This document shows positions 1 through 12,888 of a DNA stretch of 64,000 bases, in pieces. The notes beneath the pieces were generated by a model, which saw only the letters and a program-made list of their open reading frames with translations, ran no database searches and was not told where the DNA came from. The translations under genes were made by a program, and so were the position numbers. The DNA is from Hydractinia symbiolongicarpus (taxonomy: Eukaryota > Cnidaria > Hydrozoa > Anthoathecata > Hydractiniidae): NCBI RefSeq assembly GCF_029227915.1, contig NC_079877.1, positions 5,396,001 to 5,460,000 of the forward strand, read 5' to 3'. Within the stretch, counting starts at the first letter, position 1. Each line of letters begins with the position of its first letter.

Positions 1-927
1 AATCGCCGGCAAACGAAAACCCGCGATTTCCCGTAAATCCCGGCTTGGCCCGTATAGTCAAAAGTATACAAAGAAAGTACCCAGGGAGTAAACTTATTTC
101 CCGAACGATTTTTTAAATTATTTTTTCACCACTAAAACGCATGAGACGTGTAGTTTTCAAAAATGTTTTCATTTTTGATGAGACGCTGAATAAAAGAAGT
201 TTAATCGCCGGCAAACGAAAACCCGCGATTTCCCGTAAATCCTGGACTCGGCCCGTATAGTCAAAAGTATACAAAGAAAGTACCCAGGGAGTAAACTCAT
301 TTCCCAAACGATTTTTTAAATTATTATTTCACCACTAAAGCCCATGAGACTTGTAGTTTTTAAAAATGTTTTCATTTTTGATGAGACGCTGAATAAAAGA
401 AGTTTAATCGCCGGCAAACGAAAACCTGCGATTTTCCGTAAATCCTGGACTCGGCCCGTATAGTCAAAAGTATACAAAGAGAGTACCCAGGGTGTAAACT
501 CACTTCCCGAACGATTTTTTAAATTATTTTTTCACCACTAAAGCCCATGAGACTTGTAGTTTTTAAAAATGTTTTCATTTTTGATGAGACGCTTAAAGAA
601 AGAGGTTTAATCGCCGGCAAACGAAATCCCGCGTTTTCCCGTAAATCCGAGGCTTGGCCCGTATAGTCGAATGTATACAAAGAAAGTACCCAGGGAGTAA
701 ACTCATTTCCCGAACGATTTTTTAAATTTTTTTTCACCACTAAAACGCATGAGACTTGTAGTTTTCAAAAATGTTTTCATTTTTGATGAGACGCTTAAAG
801 AAAGAGGTTTAATCGCCGGCAAACGTAATCCCGCGTTTTCCTGTAAATCCGAGGCTTGGCCCGTATAGTCGAATGTATACAAAGAAAGTACCCAGGGAGT
901 AAACTCATTTCCCGAACGATTTTTTAA

Positions 928-2950
928 ATTTTTTTTCACCGCTAAAACGCATGAGACTTGTAGTTTTCAGAAATGTTTTCATTTTTGATGAGACGCTTAA
1001 TGAAAGAGGTTTAATCGCCGGAAAACGAAAACCCGCGATTTCCTGTAAATCCCGGGCTTGGCCCGTATAGTCGAATGTATACAAAGAAAGTACCCTGTGA
1101 GTAAACTCATTTCCAGAACGATTTTTTAAATTATTTTTTCACCACTAAAACGCATAAGACTTGTAGTTTTTAAAAATGTTTTCATTTTTGATGAGACGCT
1201 GAATAAAAGAAGTTTAATCGCCGGCAAACGAAAACCCGCGATTTCCGGTAAATCCCGGGCTTGGCCCGTATAGTCAAAAGTATACAAAGAAAGTACCCAG
1301 GGAGTAAACTCATTTCCCGAACGATTTTTTAAATTATTTTTTCACCACTAAAACGCATGAAACTTGTAGTTTTCAAAAATGTTTTCATTTTTGATGAGAC
1401 GCTTAAAGAAAGAGGTTTAATCGCCGGCAAACGAAATCCCGCGTTTTCCCGTAAATCCGAGGCTTGGCCCGTATAGTCGAATGTATACAAAGAAAGTACC
1501 CAGGGAGTAAACTCATTTCGCGAACGATTTTTTAAATTTTTTTTCACCACTAAAACGCATAAGACTTGTAGTTTTCAAAAATGTTTTCATTTTTGATGAG
1601 ACGCTTAATGAAAGAGGTTTAATCGCCGGAAAACGAAAACCCGCGATTTCCTGTAAATCCCGGGCTTGGCCCGTATAGTCGAATGTATACAAAGAAAGTA
1701 CCCTGCGAGTAAACTCATTTCCAGAACGATTTTTCAAATTATTTTTTCACCACTAAAACGCATAAGACTTGTAGTTTTTAAAAATGTTTTCATTTTTGAT
1801 GAGACGCTGAATAAAAGAAGTTTAATCGCCGGCAAACGAAAACCCGCGATTTCCGGTAAATCCCGGGCTTGGCCCGTATAGTCAAAAGTATACAAAGAAA
1901 GTACCCAGGGAGTAAACTCATTTCCCGAACGATTTTTTAAATTTTTTTTCACCACTAAAACGCATGAGACTTGTAGTTTTCAGAAATGTTTTCATTTTTG
2001 ATGAGACGCTTAATGAAAGAGGTTTAATCGCCGGAAAACGAAAACCCGCGATTTCCTGTAAATCCCGGGCTTGGCCCGTATAGTCGAATGTATACAAAGA
2101 AAGTACCCTGTGAGTAAACTCATTTCCAGAACGATTTTTTAAATTATTTTTTCACCACTAAAACGCATAAGACTTGTAGTTTTTAAAAATGTTTTCATTT
2201 TTGATGAGACGCTGAATAAAAGAAGTTTAATCGCCGGCAAACGAAAACCCGCGATTTCCGGTAAATCCCGGGCTTGGCCCGTATAGTCAAAAGTATACAA
2301 AGAAAGTACCCAGGGAGTAAACTCATTTCCCGAACGATTTTTTAAATTATTTTTTCACCACTAAAACGCATGAAACTTGTAGTTTTCAAAAATGTTTTCA
2401 TTTTTGATGAGACGCTTAAAGAAAGAGGTTTAATCGCCGGCAAACGAAATCCCGCGTTTTCCCGTAAATCCGAGGCTTGGCCCGTATAGTCGAATGTATA
2501 CAAAGAAAGTACCCAGGGAGTAAAGTCATTTCCCGAACGATTTTTTAAATTTTTTTTCACCACTAAAACGCATAAGACTTGTAGTTTTCAAAAATGTTTT
2601 CATTTTTGATGAGACGCTTAATGAAAGAGGTTTAATCGCCGGAAAACGAAAACCCGCGATTTCCTGTAAATCCCGGGCTTGGCCCGTATAGTCGAATGTA
2701 TACAAAGAAAGTACCCTGTGAGTAAACTCATTTCCAGAACGATTTTTTAAATTATTTTTTCACCACTAAAACGCATAAGACTTGTAGTTTTTAAAAATGT
2801 TTTCATTTTTGATGAGACGCTGAATAAGAGAAGTTTAATCGCCGGCAAACGAAAACCCGCGATTTCCGGTAAATCCCGGGCTTGGCCCGTATAGTCAAAA
2901 GTATACAAAGAAAGTACCCAGGGAGTAAACTCATTTCCCGAACGATTTTT
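928..2950. repeat. Tandem 5-mer HOR, ~1,013 bp, two copies
   Basis: Monomers from ~928 to ~1,940 recur in the same order from ~1,941 to ~2,950. The marker gttttcagaaatg near 966 returns near 1,979, the k-class monomer at 1,329 returns at 2,342, and the u/g pair after 1,551 returns after 2,564. The period is 5 x ~202.6 bp. The copies diverge after ~2,950, where the second reads taaattactttttcacc. Confidence 0.8.
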
Positions 2951-4773
2951 TAAATTACTTTTTCACCACTAAAACCCATGAGACTTGTAGTTTTTAAAAA
3001 TGTTTTCAATTTTGATGAGACGCTGAATAAAAGAAGTTTAATCGCCGGCAAACGAAAACCCGCCATTTCCCGTAAATCCCGAACTCGGCCCGCATAGTTA
3101 AAAGTATACAAGGAAAGTACCCAGTGAGTAAACTCATTTCCCGAACGAATTTTTAAATTATTTTTTCACCACTAAAACGTATGAGACTTGTAGTTTTCAA
3201 AATTGTTTTCATTTTTGATGAGACGCTGAATAAAAGAAGTTTAATCGCCGGCAAACGAAAACCTGCGATTTCCCGTAAATCCCGGACTCGGCCTGTATAG
3301 TCAAAAGTATACAAAGGGAGTACCCAGGGTGTAAACTCACTTCCCGAACGATTTTTTAAATTATTTTTTCACCACTAAAACGCATGAGACTTGTAGTTTT
3401 CAAAAATGTTTTCATTTTTGATGAGACGCTGAATAAAAGAAGTTTAATCGCCGGCAAACGAAAACCCGCGATTTCCCGTAAATCCCGGCTTGGCCCGTAT
3501 AGTCAAAAGTATACAAGGAAAGTACCCAGGGAGTAAACTCATTTCCCGAACGATTTTTTAAATTATTTTTTCACCACTAAAACGCATGAAACTTGTAGTT
3601 TTCAAAAATGTTTTCATTTTTGATGAGACGCTTAAAGAAAGAGGTTTAATCGCCGGCAAACGAAATCCCGCGTTTTCCCGTAAATCCGAGGCTTGGCCCG
3701 TATAGTCGAATGTATACAAAGAAAGTACCCAGGGAGTAAACTCATTTCCCGAACGATTTTTTAAATTTTTTTTCACCACTAAAACGCATAAGACTTGTAG
3801 TTTTCAAAAATGTTTTCATTTTTGATGAGACGCTTAATGAAAGAGGTTTAATCGCCGGAAAACGAAAACCCGCGATTTCCTGTAAATCCCGGGCTTGGCC
3901 CGTATAGTCGAATGTATACAAAGAAAGTACCCTGTGAGTAAACTCATTTCCAGAACGATTTTTTAAATTATTTTTTCACCACTAAAACGCATAAGACTTG
4001 TAGTTTTTAAAAATGTTTTCATTTTTGATGAGACGCTGAATAAAAGAAGTTTAATCGCCGGCAAACGAAAACCCGCGATTTCCGGTAAATCCCGGGCTTG
4101 GCCCGTATAGTCAAAAGTATACAAAGAAAGTACCCAGGGAGTAAACTCATTTCCCGAACGATTTTTTAAATTACTTTTTCACCACTAAAACCCATGAGAC
4201 TTGTAGTTTTTAAAAATGTTTTCAATTTTGATGAGACGCTGAATAAAAGAAGTTTAATCGCCGGCAAACGAAAACCCGCCATTTCCCGTAAATCCCGAAC
4301 TCGGCCCGCATAGTTAAAAGTATACAAGGAAAGTACCCAGTGAGTAAACTCATTTCCCGAACGAATTTTTAAATTATTTTTTCACCACTAAAACGTATGA
4401 GACTTGTAGTTTTCAAAATTGTTTTCATTTTTGATGAGACGCTGAATAAAAGAAGTTTAATCGCCGGCAAACGAAAACCTGCGATTTCCCGTAAATCCCG
4501 GACTCGGCCTGTATAGTCAAAAGTATACAAAGGGAGTACCCAGGGTGTAAACTCACTTCCCGAACGATTTTTTAAATTATTTTTTCACCACTAAAACGCA
4601 TGAGACTTGTAGTTTTCAAAAATGTTTTCATTTTTGATGAGACGCTGAATAAAAGAAGTTTAATCGCCGGCAAACGAAAACCCGCGATTTCCCGTAAATC
4701 CCGGCTTGGCCCGTATAGTCAAAAGTATACAAGGAAAGTACCCAGGGAGTAAACTCATTTCCCGAACGATTTT
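2342..4773. repeat. Tandem 6-mer HOR, 1,216 bp, two copies
   Basis: 2,342-3,557 is repeated at 3,558-4,773. Shared private variants make this clear: gttttcaattttgatgag, cccgcatagttaaaag, aacccgccatttcccg, gttttcaaaattg and agggagtacccagggtg occur once per copy at 1,216 bp spacing. The second copy also carries agaataaaagaag-type differences from the first, so the copies are close but not perfectly identical. This unit overlaps the second copy of the 5-mer, which shows successive duplications with different endpoints. Confidence 0.85.
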
Positions 4774-6399
4774 TTAAATTATTTTTTCACCACTAAAACG
4801 CATGAGACTTGTAGTTTTTAAAAATGTTTTCATTTTTGATGAGACGCTGAATAAAAGAAGTTTAATCGCCGGCAAACGAAAACCTGCGATTATCCGTAAA
4901 TCCCGGACTCGGCCCGTATAGTCAAAAGTATACAAAGAGAGTAACCAGGGTGTAAACTCACTTCCCGAACGATTTTTTAAATTATTTTTTCACCACTAAA
5001 ACGCATGAGACTTGTAGTTTTCAAAAATGTTTTCATTTTTGATGAGACGCTGAATAAAAGAAGTTTAATCGCCGGCAAACGAAAACCTGCGATTTTCCGT
5101 AAATCCCGGACTCGGCCCGTATAGTCAAAAGTATACAAAGAGAGTACCCAGGGTGTAAACTCACTTCCCGAACGATTTTTTAAATTATTTTTTCACCACT
5201 AAAACGCATGAGACTTGTAGTTTTCAAAAATGTTTTCATTTTTGATGAGACGCTGAATAAAAGAAGTTTAATCGCCGGCAAACAAAAACCTGCGATTTCC
5301 TGTAAATCCCGGACTCGGCCTGTATAGTCAAAAGTATACAAAGAAAGTACCCAGGGTGTAAACTCATTTCCCGAACGATTTTTTAAATTATTTTTTCACA
5401 ACTAAAACGCATGAGACTTGTAGTTTTTAAAAATGTTTTCATTTTTGATGAGACGCTGAATAAAAGAAGTTTAATCGCCGGCAAACGAAAACCCGCAATT
5501 TCCCGTAAATCCCGGTCTCGGCCCGTATAGTCAAAAGTATACAAGGAAAGTAACCAGTGAGTAAACTCATTTCCCTAACGAATTTTCAAATTATTTTCTC
5601 ACCACTAAAACGCATGAGACTTGTAGTTTTCAAAAATGTTTTCATTTTTGATGAGACGCTTAATGAAAGAGGTTTAATCGCCGGAAAACGAAAACCCGCG
5701 ATTTCCCGTAAATCCCGGGCTTGGCCCGTATAATCGAATGTATACAAAGAAAGTACCCTGTGAGTAAACTCATTTCCAGAACGATTTTTTAAATTATTTT
5801 TTCACCACTAAAACGCATAAGACTTGTAGTTTTTAAAAATGTTTTCATTTTTGATGAGACGCTGAATAAAGGAAGTTTAATCGCCGGCAAACGAAAACCC
5901 GCGATTTCCCGTAAATCCTGGACTCGGCCCGTATAGTCAAAAGTATACAAAGAAAGTACCCAGGGAGTAAACTCATTTCCCAAACGATTTTTTAAATTAT
6001 TATTTCACCACTAAAGCCCATGAGACTCGTAGTTTTTAAAAATGTTTTCATTTTTGATGAGACGCTGAATAAAAGAAGTTTAATCGCCGGCAAACGAAAA
6101 CCTGCGATTTTCCGTAAATCCCGGACTCGGCCCGTATAGTCAAAAGTATACAAAGAGAGTACCCAGGGTGTAAACTCACTTCCCGAACGATTTTTTAAAT
6201 TATTTTTTCACCACTAAAGCCCATGAGACTTGTAGTTTTTAAAAATGTTTTCATTTTTGATGAGACGCTTAAAGAAAGAGGTTTAATCGCCGGCAAACGA
6301 AATCCCGCGTTTTCCCGTAAATCCGAGGCTTGGCCCGTATAGTCGAATGTATACAAAGAAAGTACCCAGGGAGTAAACTCATTTCCCGAACGATTTTTT

Positions 6400-8846
6400 A
6401 AATTTTTTTTCACCACTAAAACGCATGAGACTTGTAGTTTTCAAAAATGTTTTCATTTTTGATGAGACGCTTAAAGAAAGAGGTTTAATCGCCGGCAAAC
6501 GTAATCCCGCGTTTTCCTGTAAATCCGAGGCTTGGCCCGTATAGTCGAATGTATACAAAGAAAGTACCCAGGGAGTAAACTCATTTCCCGAACGATTTTT
6601 TAAATTTTTTTTCACCACTAAAACGCATAAGACTTGTAGTTTTCAGAAATGTTTTCATTTTTGATGAGACGCTTAATGAAAGAGGTTTAATCGCCGGAAA
6701 ACGAAAACCCGCGATTTCCTGTAAATCCCGGGCTTGGCCCGTATAGTCGAATGTATACAAAGAAAGTACCCTGTGAGTAAACTCAATTCCAGAACGATTT
6801 TTTAAATTATTTTTTCACCACTAAAACGCATAAGACTTGTAGTTTTTAAAAATGTTTTCATTTTTGATGAGACGCTGAATAAAAGAAGTTTAATCGCCGG
6901 CAAACGAAAACCCGCCATTTCCGGTAAATCCCGGGCTTGGCCCGTATAGTCAAAAGTATACAAAGAAAGTACCCAGGGAGTAAACTCATTTCCCGAACGA
7001 TTTTTTAAATTATTTTTTCACCACTAAAACGCATGAAACTTGTAGTTTTCAAAAATGTTTTCATTTTTGATGAGACGCTTAAAGAAAGAGGTTTAATCGC
7101 CGGCAAACGAAATCCCGCGTTTTCCCGTAAATCCGAGGCTTGGCCCGTATAGTCGAATGTATACAAAGAAAGTACCCAGGGAGTAAACTCATTTCGCGAA
7201 CGATTTTTTAAATTTTTTTTCACCACTAAAACGCATAAGACTTGTAGTTTTTAAAAATGTTTTCATTTTTGATGAGACGCTGAATAAAAGAAGTTTAATC
7301 GCCGGCAAACGAAAACCCGCGATTTCCCGTAAATCCCGGTCTCGGCCCGTATAGTCAAAAGTATACAAGGAAAGTACCCAGTGAGTAAACTCATTTCCCT
7401 AACGAATTTTTAAATTATTTTTTCACCACTAAAACGCATGAGACTTGTAGTTTTCAAAAATGTTTTCATTTTTGATGAGACGCTGAATAAAAGAGGTTTA
7501 ATCGCCGGCAAACGAAAACCTGCGATTTTCCGTAAATCCCGGACTCGGGCTGTATAGTCAAAAGTATACAAAGGGAGTACCCAGGGTGTAAACTCACTTC
7601 CCGAACGATTTTTTAAATTATTTTTTCACCACTAAAACGCATGAGACTTGTAGTTTTCAAAAATGTTTTCATTTTTGATGAGACGCTGAATAAAAGAAGT
7701 TTAATCGCCGGCAAACGAAAACCCGCGATTTCCCGTAAATCCCGGCTTGGCCCGTATAGTCAAAAGTATACAAAGAAAGTACCCAGGGAGTAAACTTATT
7801 TCCCGAACGATTTTTTAAATTATTTTTTCACCACTAAAACGCATGAGACTTGTAGTTTTCAAAAATGTTTTCATTTTTGATGAGACGCTTAATGAAAGAG
7901 GTTTAATCGCCGGAAAACGAAAACCCGCGATTTCCCGTAAATCCCGGGCTTGGCCCGTATAATCGAATGTATACAAAGAAAGTACCCAGGGAGTAAACTC
8001 ATTTCCCGAACGATTTTTTAAATTTTTTTTCACCACTAAAACGCATGAGACTTGTAGTTTTCAAAAATGTTTTCATTTTTGATGAGACGCTTAAAGAAAG
8101 AGGTATAATCGCCGGCAAACGTAATCCCGCGTTTTCCTGTAAATCCGAGGCTTGGCCCGTATAGTCGAATGTATACAAAGAAAGTACCCAGGGAGTAAAC
8201 TCATTTCCCGAACGATTTTTTAAATTTTTTTTCACCACTAAAACGCATGAGACTTGTAGTTTTCAGAAATGTTTTCATTTTTGATGAGACGCTTAATGAA
8301 AGAGGTTTAATCGCCGGAAAACGAAAACCCGCGATTTCCTGTAAATCCCGGGCTTGGCCCGTATAGTCGAATGTATACAAAGAAAGTACCCTGTGAGTAA
8401 ACTCATTTCCAGAACGATTTTTTAAATTATTTTTTCACCACTAAAACGCATAAGACTTGTAGTTTTTAAAAATGTTTTCATTTTTGATGAGACGCTGAAT
8501 AAAAGAAGTTTAATCGCCGGCACCCGAAAACCCGCGATTTCCGGTAAATCCCGGGCTTGGCCCGTATAGTCAAAAGTATACAAAGAAAGTACCCAGGGAG
8601 TAAACTCATTTCCCGAACGATTTTTTAAATTATTTTTTCACCACTAAAACGCATGAAACTTGTAGTTTTCAAAAATGTTTTCATTTTTGATGAGACGCTT
8701 AAAGAAAGAGGTTTAATCGCCGGCAAACGAAATCCCGCGTTTTCCCGTAAATCCGAGGCTTGGCCCGTATAGTCGAATGTATACAAAGAAAGTACCCAGG
8801 GAGTAAACTCATTTCGCGAACGATTTTTTAAATTTTTTTTCACCAC
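6400..8846. repeat. 8-monomer offset duplication (1,620 bp)
   Basis: A block at ~6,400-7,226 recurs at ~8,020-8,846: k-class unit with aaacgtaatcccgcg, u-class unit with gttttcagaaatg, g-class unit with tttccggtaaatc, then k-class unit with catttcgcgaacg. Differences between the copies include agaggtataatcgcc and gccggcacccgaaaac in the second copy, near 8,103 and 8,517. The monomers between the blocks (7,227-8,020) are mostly g class with one u-class unit at ~7,889. Confidence 0.75.
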
Positions 8847-11800
8847 TAAAACGCATAAGACTTGTAGTTTTCAAAAATGTTTTCATTTTTGATGAGACGC
8901 TTAATGAAAGAGGTTTAATCGCCGGAAAACGAAAACCCGCGATTTCCTGTAAATCCCGGGCTTGGCCCGTATAGTCGAATGTATACAAAGAAAGTACCCT
9001 GTGAGTAAACTCATTTCCAGAACGATTTTTTAAATTATTTTTTCACCACTAAAACGCATAAGACTTGTAGTTTTTAAAAATGTTTTCATTTTTGATGAGA
9101 CGCTGAATAAAAGAAGTTTAATCGCCGGCAAACGAAAACCCGCGATTTCCGGTAAATCCCGGGCTTGGCCCGTATAGTCAAAAGTATACAAAGAAAGTAC
9201 CCAGGGAGTAAACTCATTTCCCGAACGATTTTTTAAATTTTTTTTCACCACTAAAACGCATGAGACTTGTAGTTTTCAGAAATGTTTTCATTTTTGATGA
9301 GACGCTTAATGAAAGAGGTTTAATCGCCGGAAAACGAAAACCCGCGATTTCCTGTAAATCCCGGGCTTGGCCCGTATAGTCGAATGTATACAAAGAAAGT
9401 ACCCTGTGAGTAAACTCATTTCCAGAACGATTTTTTAAATTATTTTTTCACCACTAAAACGCATAAGACTTGTAGTTTTTAAAAATGTTTTCATTTTTGA
9501 TGAGACGCTGAATAAAAGAAGTTTAATCGCCGGCAAACGAAAACCCGCGATTTTCGGTAAATCCCGGGCTTGGCCCGTATAGTCAAAAGTATACAAAGAA
9601 AGTACCCAGGGAGTAAACTCATTTCCCGAACGATTTTTTAAATTATTTTTTCACCACTAAAACGCATGAAACTTGTAGTTTTCAAAAATGTTTTCATTTT
9701 TGATGAGACGCTTAAAGAAAGAGGTTTAATCGCCGGCAAACGAAATCCCGCGTTTTCCCGTAAATCCGAGGCTTGGCCCGTATAGTCGAATGTATACAAA
9801 GAAAGTACCCAGGGAGTAAACTCATTTCCCGAACGATTTTTTAAATTTTTTTTCACCACTAAAACGCATAAGACTTGTAGTTTTCAAAAATGTTTTCATT
9901 TTTGATGAGACGCTTAATGAAAGAGGTTTAATCGCCGGAAAACGAAAACCCGCGATTTCCTGTAAATCCCGGGCTTGGCCCGTATAGTCGAATGTATACA
10001 AAGAAAGTACCCTGTGAGTAAACTCATTTCCAGAACGATTTTTTAAATTATTTTTTCACCACTAAAACGCATAAGACTTGTAGTTTTTAAAAATGTTTTC
10101 ATTTTTGATGAGACGCTGAATAAAAGAAGTTTAATCGCCGGCAAACGAAAACCCGCGATTTCCGGTAAATCCCGGGCTTGGCCCGTATAGTCAAAAGTAT
10201 ACAAAGAAAGTACCCAGGGAGTAAACTCATTTCCCGAACGATTTTTTAAATTACTTTTTCACCACTAAAATCCATGAGACTTGTAGTTTTTAAAAATGTT
10301 TTCAATTTTGATGAGACGCTGAATAAAAGAAGTTTAATCGCCGGCAAACGAAAACCCGCCATTTCCCGTAAATCCCGAACTCGGCCCGCATGTTTAAAAG
10401 TATACAAGGAAAGTACCCAGTGAGTAAACTCATTTCCCGAACGAATTTTTAAATTATTTTTTCACCACTAAAACGTATGAGACTTGTAGTTTTCAAAATT
10501 GTTTTCATTTTTGATGAGACGCTGAATAAAAGAAGTTTAATCGCCGGCAAACGAAAACCTGCGATTTCCCGTAAATCCCGGACTCGGCCTGTATAGTCAA
10601 AAGTATACAAAGGGAGTACCCAGGGTGTAAACTCACTTCCCGAACGATTTTTTAAATTATTTTTTCACCACTAAAACGCATGAGACTTGTAGTTTTCAAA
10701 AATGTTTTCATTTTTGATGAGACGTTGAATAAAAGAAGTTTAATCGCCGGCAAACGAAAACCCGCGATTTCCCGTAAATCCCGGCTTGGCCCGTATAGTC
10801 AAAAGTATACAAGGAAAGTACCCAGGGAGTAAACTCATTTCCCGAACGATTTTTTAAATTATTTTTTCACCACTAAAACGCATGAGACTTGTAGTTTTCA
10901 AAAATGTTTTCATTTTTGATGAGACGCTTAATGAAAGAGGTTTAATCGCCGGAAAACGAAAACCCGCGATTTCCCGTAAATCCCGGGCTTGGCCCGTATA
11001 GTCGAATGTATACAAAGAAAGTACCCTGTGAGTAAACTCATTTCCAGAATGATTTTTTAAATTATTTTTTCACCACTAAAGCGCATAAGACTTGTAGTTT
11101 TTAAAAATGTTTTCATTTTTGCTGAGACGCTGAATAAAATAGTTTAATCGCCGGCAAACGAAAACCCGCGATTTCCCGTAAATCCTGGACTCGACCCGTA
11201 TAGTCAAAAGTATACAAAGAAAGTACCCAGGGAGTAAACTCATTTCCCAAACGATTTTTTAAATTATTATTTCACCACTAAAGCCCATGAGACTTGTAGT
11301 TTTTAAAAATGTTTTCATTTTTGATGAGACGCTGAATAAAAGAAGTTTAATCGCCGGCAAACGAAAACCTGCGATTTTCCGTAAATCCCGGACTCGGCCC
11401 GTATAGTAAAAAGTATACAAAGAGAGTACCCAGGGTGTAAAATCACTTCCCGAACGATTTTTTAAATTATTTTTTCACCGCTAAAACGCATGAGACTTGT
11501 AGTTTTCAAAAATGTTTTCATTTTTGATGAGACGCTAAATAAAAGAAGTTTAATCGCCGGCAAACGAAAACCTGCGATTTCCCGTAAATCCCGGACTCGG
11601 CCTGTATAGTCAAAAGTATACAAAGAAAGTACCCAGGGTGTAAACTCACTTCCCGAACGATTTTTTAAATTATTTTTTCACCACTAAAACGCATGAGACT
11701 TGTAGTTTTCAAAAATGTTTTCATTTTTGATGAGACGCTGAATAAAAGAAGTTTAATCGCCGGCAAACGAAAACCCGCGATTTCCCGTAAATCCCGGCTT

Positions 11801-12332
11801 GGCCCGTATAGTCAAAAGTATACAAAGAAAGTACCAAGGGAGTAAACTCATTTCTCGAACGATTTTTTAAATTATTTTTTCACCACTAAAACGCATGAGA
11901 CTTGTAGTTTTCAAAAATGTTTTTATTTTTGATGAGACGCTTAATGAAAGAGGTTTAATCGCCGGAAAACGAAAACCCGCGATTTCCCGTAAATCCCGGG
12001 CTTGGCCCGTATAATCGAATGTATACAAAGAAAGTACCCTGTGAGTAAACTCATTTCCAGAACGATTTTTTAAATTATTTTTTCACCACTAAAACGCATA
12101 AGACTTGTAGTTTTTAAAAATGTTTTCATTTTTGATGAGACGCTGAATAAAAGAAGTTTAATCGCCGGCATACGAAAACCTGCGATTTTCCGTGAATCCC
12201 GGACTCGGCCCGTATAGTCAAAAGTATACAAAGAGAGTACCCAGGGTGTAAACTCACTTCCCGAACGATTTTTTAAATTATTTTTTCACCACTAAAACGC
12301 ATGAGACTTGTAGTTTTCAAAAATGTTTTCAT

Positions 12333-12541
12333 ACAAAAATGGTCGAAGCCTGCGATCTGATGCAGAAAACAAAAATAAACTACAAAGCGACACATTCCGA
12401 AAAACGTTTATGAATTGCTCATCAGCGTTGTTTAATGATCTTCCTGGCAATATTCGTTCCGTTGTCAACCATAAAGAATTTATCAAAAAAGTCAAATTAT
12501 TTTTACACGATAGTGCTTTGTGCAAACTTTTATCCAAATAA
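12333..12541 (+). pseudogene. LINE ORF2 C-terminal remnant, copy 1
   Basis: The last 68 codons plus the TAA stop of a LINE ORF2-type protein. An in-frame ATG at 12,323 lies in the satellite, so the first few residues of that open frame are not LINE sequence. Counting from that ATG, the recognisable part is ALFNDLPGNIR at residues 35-45, followed by a basic helix with EFIKKVKLFL at 52-61. It matches the pattern 'alWN.LP..IR...s...FK..lk..l' that ends many animal LINE ORF2 proteins, downstream of the reverse transcriptase domain. F replaces the usual W at residue 37. The endonuclease and catalytic polymerase motifs are missing. Identification rests on this tail motif and the LINE-like 3' end, not on a database search. 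Confidence 0.75.
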
Positions 12542-12867
12542 TGTGAATAACTCTATGCATGTAGGCTACCTATTTCCCCCCATCTTTTCATTATAGTTCT
12601 ACCTTTTTTGTGTGTCTTTACATCGGTGCCATCATTATTTATTTTTAATTAGTCTCTTCTTTTTTTTTTTCTTTTTTTTTTTCTTGTTCTATGTGTCTAC
12701 TTACTCTACCGGCACCATTTCGTACTCTGTGAGCCTATTTATTTCATTATGCACTTAGATTCAATATATTTTTTTACTGATCTTATAGATTTTATAGATT
12801 TTTATAGTTTTTATTTTTTTGTAGGCAGAAGAACCATTTGTAAATCATGGATGCCAAATATATGTTT
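12542..12867 (+). other. LINE 3' UTR, copy 1
   Basis: This is AT-rich sequence between the ORF2 stop and the terminal microsatellite. It holds a polypyrimidine run, several tatagatttt-like words (12,784-12,807) and no open frame of note on the plus strand that belongs to the element. A 75-codon frame starting at 12,749 runs through the LINE end into satellite and is a chance fusion. Confidence 0.75.
12653..12685 (+). repeat. Polypyrimidine tract in LINE 3' UTR, copy 1
   Basis: 33 uninterrupted pyrimidines with two T11 runs separated by a single C. It is present with the same run lengths in the second LINE copy at 14,223-14,255, which supports a recent duplication because such runs usually change length quickly. 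Confidence 0.9.
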
Positions 12868-12888
12868 AATAATAATAATAATAATAAT
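12868..12888 (+). repeat. (AAT)7 terminal microsatellite of LINE, copy 1
   Basis: Seven AAT units form the 3' end of the element, immediately before satellite ttttgatgag. Simple-repeat tails of this kind mark the 3' ends of several LINE clades. The unit number is the same in copy 2. Confidence 0.9.

Larger units (their letters stand above)
180..7246. repeat. Long-range duplication, 28-monomer offset (5,676 bp)
   Basis: About 180-1,570 is repeated at about 5,856-7,246. Order and private variants agree (aatcctggactcgg g-class unit, then agcccatgag, agagagtacccagggtg, then two k-class units with taaattttttttcacc). Agreement is lost near 1,570/7,246, where one copy continues with a u-class monomer and the other with a g-class monomer. 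The span covers both copies and the intervening array. Confidence 0.75.
720..10853. repeat. Long-range duplication, 36-monomer offset (7,296 bp)
   Basis: The monomer order from about 720 to 3,557 reappears from about 8,016 to 10,853. The k, u and g monomers line up at a constant 7,296 bp offset (for example 1,734 with 9,030 and 2,342 with 9,638), and the rare block containing gttttcaattttgatgag and gttttcaaaattg is present in both. The second copy has private changes such as ctaaaatccatgag and cccgcatgtttaaaag near 10,270 and 10,390. The span given covers both copies and the material between them. Confidence 0.75.
1..12332. repeat. Left sub-array: mosaic of k, u and g class monomers
   Basis: About 61 monomers up to the first LINE copy. 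This is the only part of the window with k-class units, marked by gcttaaagaaagagg, aaatcccgcgttttcc and ccgaggcttgg (first near 590, last near 9,710). They alternate with u-class units (gcttaatgaaagagg, gtcgaatgtatac, accctgtgagt) and g-class units. Several k and u monomers read taaattttttttcacc instead of taaattattttttcacc, a length change that shifts the minus-strand frame. Stretches such as 4,774-5,855 and 10,854-11,710 are runs of mostly g-class monomers that I could not place in a local tandem HOR. No gene is seen in this region. Confidence 0.9.
12333..12888 (+). mobile_element. 5'-truncated non-LTR retrotransposon (LINE) fragment, copy 1
   Basis: Satellite sequence stops after gttttcat at 12,332 and resumes with ttttgatgagacgctg at 12,889, leaving 556 foreign bases. 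The insert has an open frame ending at 12,541 whose protein looks like the extreme C-terminus of a LINE ORF2, then ~325 bases of AT-rich 3' UTR, then (AAT)7 directly against the target. Terminal position of the microsatellite, loss of the 5' part and lack of LTRs fit target-primed reverse transcription. Left and right flanks rejoin to the normal satellite word gttttcatttttgatgag, so the target-site duplication is zero to two bases. The clade is unresolved; CR1, L2, Jockey or a related group are all possible. Neither reverse transcriptase core nor endonuclease is present, so it is dead. Confidence 0.88.

Noticed and set aside
9545-9570. CENP-B box at the ttttcggtaaatcccggg variant
   Set aside because: TTCG and CGGG are both present but the spacing is one base too long, so it does not fit the 17 bp core.
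12292-12537. 81-codon minus-strand frame across the LINE junction (and its twin at 13,862-14,107)
   Set aside because: It is the antisense shadow of the LINE ORF2 tail and runs across the satellite-LINE junction, so it cannot be an ancestral gene.
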